NCBI GenBank assembly: GCA_002424575.1
Contig: DIKN01000123.1
Span: 1-6,787 of the forward strand
Origin: Acholeplasmataceae bacterium UBA5617
Lineage (GTDB): Bacteria > Bacillota_I > Bacilli_A > Acholeplasmatales > Acholeplasmataceae
DNA: 6,787 nt
Direction of reading: 5' to 3'
Positions within the stretch are counted from its first letter, which is position 1. Each line of letters starts with the position of its first letter. The position numbers and the translations under genes were made by a program. Below the pieces are notes generated by a model. That model had not been told where the DNA came from. It was given only the letters and a program-made list of their open reading frames with translations, and searched no databases. Positions 4,869 through 6,787 of this stretch are shown one piece after another.

Positions 4869-6679
4869 AATCGATTCTCCTCATGAATGGCGATACTTGA
4901 AATAGCTCCCACTGGACATGCTTTCTTGCATGCACCACATCGGATACAAAGTTCAAGATCAATGATATGCTTTTGTCTCGGCCAACCTGTAATCGCATTG
5001 GTGGGACAGTTTTTCGCACACTTCGTACAACCGATGCAATGATCATCGATCACAAAGTGTGTTAGATCACGACATACACCTGCTGGACATACTTTATCGA
5101 TGACGTGAGCTTCATATTCGTGTCTAAAATGTTTAAGCGTTGAAAGCACAGGATTCGGCGCTGTTTGACCTAAACCACACAGTGATGTTTCTTGAATCAT
5201 ATGCGCGAGACGTTCAAGTTCATCGATGTCTTCTAATGTTCCAAATCCACCACATATACGATCAAGAATCACTTTCATTTGTTTGGTGCCTTCTCGACAA
5301 GGTGTGCATTTGCCACACGATTCATCCACGGTGAAATCAAGATAAAAACGTGCGACATCAACCATACAGTTATCTTCATCCATAATAATCATGCCACCTG
5401 AACCCATCATGGATCCAAGCGCTGTTAAGTTTTCAAATTCAATCGGGGTATCCAAATCTTTCTCGGTGATGCATCCTCCCGATGGACCTCCGGTTTGAAC
5501 AGCTTTAAATTTGCGTTTATTGGGAATACCACCACCGATATCAAAAATGACTTCGCGGAGTGTTGTCCCCATAGGCACTTCAACGAGACCCGTATTAACA
5601 ATCTTTCCTCCAAGTGCGAACACTTTTGTTCCCGGAGATTTTTCAGTCCCAATGGATCTAAACCAATCTGCACCTTTTAAGTAAATGACAGGAACGTTAG
5701 CGAACGTTTCAACGTTGTTGACGTTCGTTGGTTTTCCCCAAAGACCTTTGACAGCTGGAAAAGGAGGTTTTAAGCGAGGCATACCGCGGTAACCTTCAAT
5801 CGAAGCAATAAGTGCTGTTTCTTCACCACACACAAATGCACCTGCACCCAAACGAAGATCGATATCAAAACTAAAATCTGTTCCAAATAGGTTTGAGCCT
5901 AACAATTGATATTCTCGCGCTTGATTAATCGCCATTTTTAACCGTTCAACAGCAACAGGATATTCAGCACGCACGTAAATATAACCTTGATTTGCTCCAA
6001 TCGCGTAGCCACAAATCGCCATCGCTTCAAGAACAGAATGAGGATCACCTTCGAGAACTGCACGATCCATAAATGCGCCTGGATCACCTTCATCGGCATT
6101 ACAAATGACATATTTTTGTTCGGAAGGTGTATTATGTGCAAACTGCCATTTTTTACCTGTTGAGAATCCTCCACCACCTCGACCACGAAGACCGGATTTA
6201 ATCATCACATCGATGGTTTCTTGAGGAGTCATCGTTTTGAGCACTTTGGCGAGTGCCATGTAGCCATCTTTTGCAATATATTCATTGATATCAAGGGGGT
6301 TGATGTTGCCACAATTTCTTAAAGCTATACGTCTTTGTTTTGAATAAAACTTCAGTTGACTGATATTTTTAATCTGTTTTTTATCTATAGGATCTTTAAT
6401 CATCAAGCGTTCAACGGGTCGTCCTTTTAAAAGATGTTCTTGACAGATCACTTCAACATCATCCAATGTAACATGGGAATAAAATGTTTCATCCGGATAG
6501 ACAATGACAACCGGTCCTTTTTCACACAGACCAAAACAACCCGTCAGAACAAGTCCAACTTCGTCATGGATACTCATGTTTAATAAAACATTCTCGAATG
6601 TATCTTTAATCTCTTTTGATTTTGAACTCATGCAACCTGTGCCACCACAGATCAATACCTGACTACGTTCTAACATCAT
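4865..6679 (-). CDS. hydB: NADH-binding flavoprotein subunit of [FeFe] hydrogenase (HydB/HndC, NuoF-like)
   Basis: This 604-residue cytosolic subunit passes electrons between NAD(H), flavin and iron-sulfur clusters. In order: a thioredoxin-like [2Fe-2S] domain (Cys11, 16, 48, 52); the NuoF core with the NADH loop GRGGGGFSTGKKW (166-178), NADEGDPGAF (194-203) and FMN-site motif GAGAFVCGEETAL (278-290); SLBB-like region (about 350-400); the [4Fe-4S] site SCGKCTPCREGT (Cys455, 458, 461, plus Cys501); a CPAGVC pair (531-536); and a C-terminal 2x[4Fe-4S] ferredoxin (Cys548, 551, 554, 558, 578, 581, 584, 588). All expected ligands are present. The added N- and C-terminal domains are those of bifurcating HydABC/HndABCD enzymes rather than complex I NuoF. 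The start may be ATG 6679 or 6676; AGGTGAG directly upstream fits the second slightly better. It overlaps hydA by four bases. Confidence 0.95.
   Translation of the reverse strand: MMLERSQVLICGGTGCMSSKSKEIKDTFENVLLNMSIHDEVGLVLTGCFGLCEKGPVVIVYPDETFYSHVTLDDVEVICQEHLLKGRPVERLMIKDPIDKKQIKNISQLKFYSKQRRIALRNCGNINPLDINEYIAKDGYMALAKVLKTMTPQETIDVMIKSGLRGRGGGGFSTGKKWQFAHNTPSEQKYVICNADEGDPGAFMDRAVLEGDPHSVLEAMAICGYAIGANQGYIYVRAEYPVAVERLKMAINQAREYQLLGSNLFGTDFSFDIDLRLGAGAFVCGEETALIASIEGYRGMPRLKPPFPAVKGLWGKPTNVNNVETFANVPVIYLKGADWFRSIGTEKSPGTKVFALGGKIVNTGLVEVPMGTTLREVIFDIGGGIPNKRKFKAVQTGGPSGGCITEKDLDTPIEFENLTALGSMMGSGGMIIMDEDNCMVDVARFYLDFTVDESCGKCTPCREGTKQMKVILDRICGGFGTLEDIDELERLAHMIQETSLCGLGQTAPNPVLSTLKHFRHEYEAHVIDKVCPAGVCRDLTHFVIDDHCIGCTKCAKNCPTNAITGWPRQKHIIDLELCIRCGACKKACPVGAISSIAIHEENRL
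4877..4882 (-). promoter_or_regulatory. Ribosome binding site of hydA
   Basis: GAGGAG on the minus strand, 8 bases before ATG 4868, lies within the last codons of the upstream hydB gene. The ATGA overlap plus a good site of its own suggests coupled but efficient translation of the catalytic subunit. Confidence 0.75.
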
Positions 6680-6686
6680 CTCACCT
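6680..6686 (-). promoter_or_regulatory. Ribosome binding site of hydB overlapping the upstream stop codon
   Basis: The minus strand reads AGGTGAG directly against ATG 6679. Spacing is short for that ATG and better for the next in-frame ATG at 6676, so the true start may be the second Met. The site overlaps the TAG stop (6685-6687) of the preceding gene. Confidence 0.6.
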
Positions 6687-6787
6687 AACTCTTTCGATTA
6701 GCCAATAAATATTTTTGAATTGGCTGATTATGCACCAAATGGGATTCGATGATTTCAATAATCATCGGTTGTGTGATGGTGCAATAA
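6685..6787 (-). CDS. C-terminal end of a probable thioredoxin-like [2Fe-2S] ferredoxin subunit (HndB-like), partial
   Basis: Only the last 33 residues are visible, ending with TAG at 6687-6685; the 5' part lies beyond the window. The tail contains ITQPMIIEIIESHLVHNQPI followed by KYLL. This resembles the ending of small [2Fe-2S] ferredoxin-domain proteins in hydrogenase operons (pattern: acidic helix, HLV or HLL, short loop, hydrophobic end). It also parallels the end of HydB's own N-terminal domain (DVEVICQEHLLKGRPVERLM, residues 74-93). No Cys ligands are in the visible part, so the call rests on this similarity and on position directly before hydB with a gap of only 5-8 bases. In HndABCD-type operons such a protein sits between the NuoE-like and NuoF-like genes. 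It could instead be an unrelated small protein. Confidence 0.5.
   Translation of the reverse strand, partial: YCTITQPMIIEIIESHLVHNQPIQKYLLANRKS

Noticed and set aside
1..6787. CRISPR array, tRNA, rRNA or insertion sequence
   Set aside because: No repeat-spacer pattern, tRNA-like or rRNA sequence, transposase or terminal inverted repeats were seen on either strand.

Overview
The window reads as a moderately AT-rich bacterial chromosome segment from a fermentative anaerobe of the Firmicutes/Mollicutes type. The reasons are an NAD-linked [FeFe] hydrogenase operon, a Gram-positive-style lipoprotein, strong AGGAGG-type ribosome binding sites, consensus sigma-A promoters, and GTG starts. TGA acts as a stop here: three genes end in TGA overlapping or adjoining the next start, and Trp is written TGG. 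The exact taxon cannot be fixed from this window; an Erysipelotrichia- or Izemoplasma-like lineage is only a guess.

Layout. Bases 1-432 (+) hold the C-terminal part of an alpha/beta-hydrolase esterase. It converges on a second, complete esterase at 460-1203 (-), and the two share a compact hairpin terminator (435-461). The 256-base gap at 1204-1459 is dense with signals read on the minus strand: two AT-rich inverted repeats, a perfect TTGACA-17-TATAAT promoter, a C-rich-loop hairpin with a U-tract, an extended -10 promoter, and a strong ribosome binding site for the esterase. The arrangement suggests a short RNA of about 85 nt, or an attenuated leader, ahead of the esterase.

From 6787 down to 1460 (-) runs one tightly packed operon: the tail of a small thioredoxin-like [2Fe-2S] ferredoxin-type protein (HndB-like), the NuoF-like flavin/NADH subunit (HydB/HndC), the catalytic [FeFe] hydrogenase subunit (HydA/HndD), an ABC-transporter substrate-binding lipoprotein, and its NitT/TauT-type permease. 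Junctions are 4-base overlaps or gaps of a few bases, so translation is probably coupled.

How the genes work together. HydB and HydA carry the flavin, NADH site and iron-sulfur relay of a multimeric, probably electron-bifurcating/confurcating hydrogenase, which would reoxidise NADH and ferredoxin by making H2. A NuoE-like subunit is expected further upstream, outside the window. The two transporter genes are unusual passengers: they are in the operon, but no ATPase gene is present, and their substrate is unknown.

Most worth a second look: the candidate small RNA/attenuator at 1250-1369, the TSCSPGW form of the H-cluster L1 motif (Ser where the cubane-ligand Cys is expected), and the ATPase-less transporter pair co-operonic with the hydrogenase.
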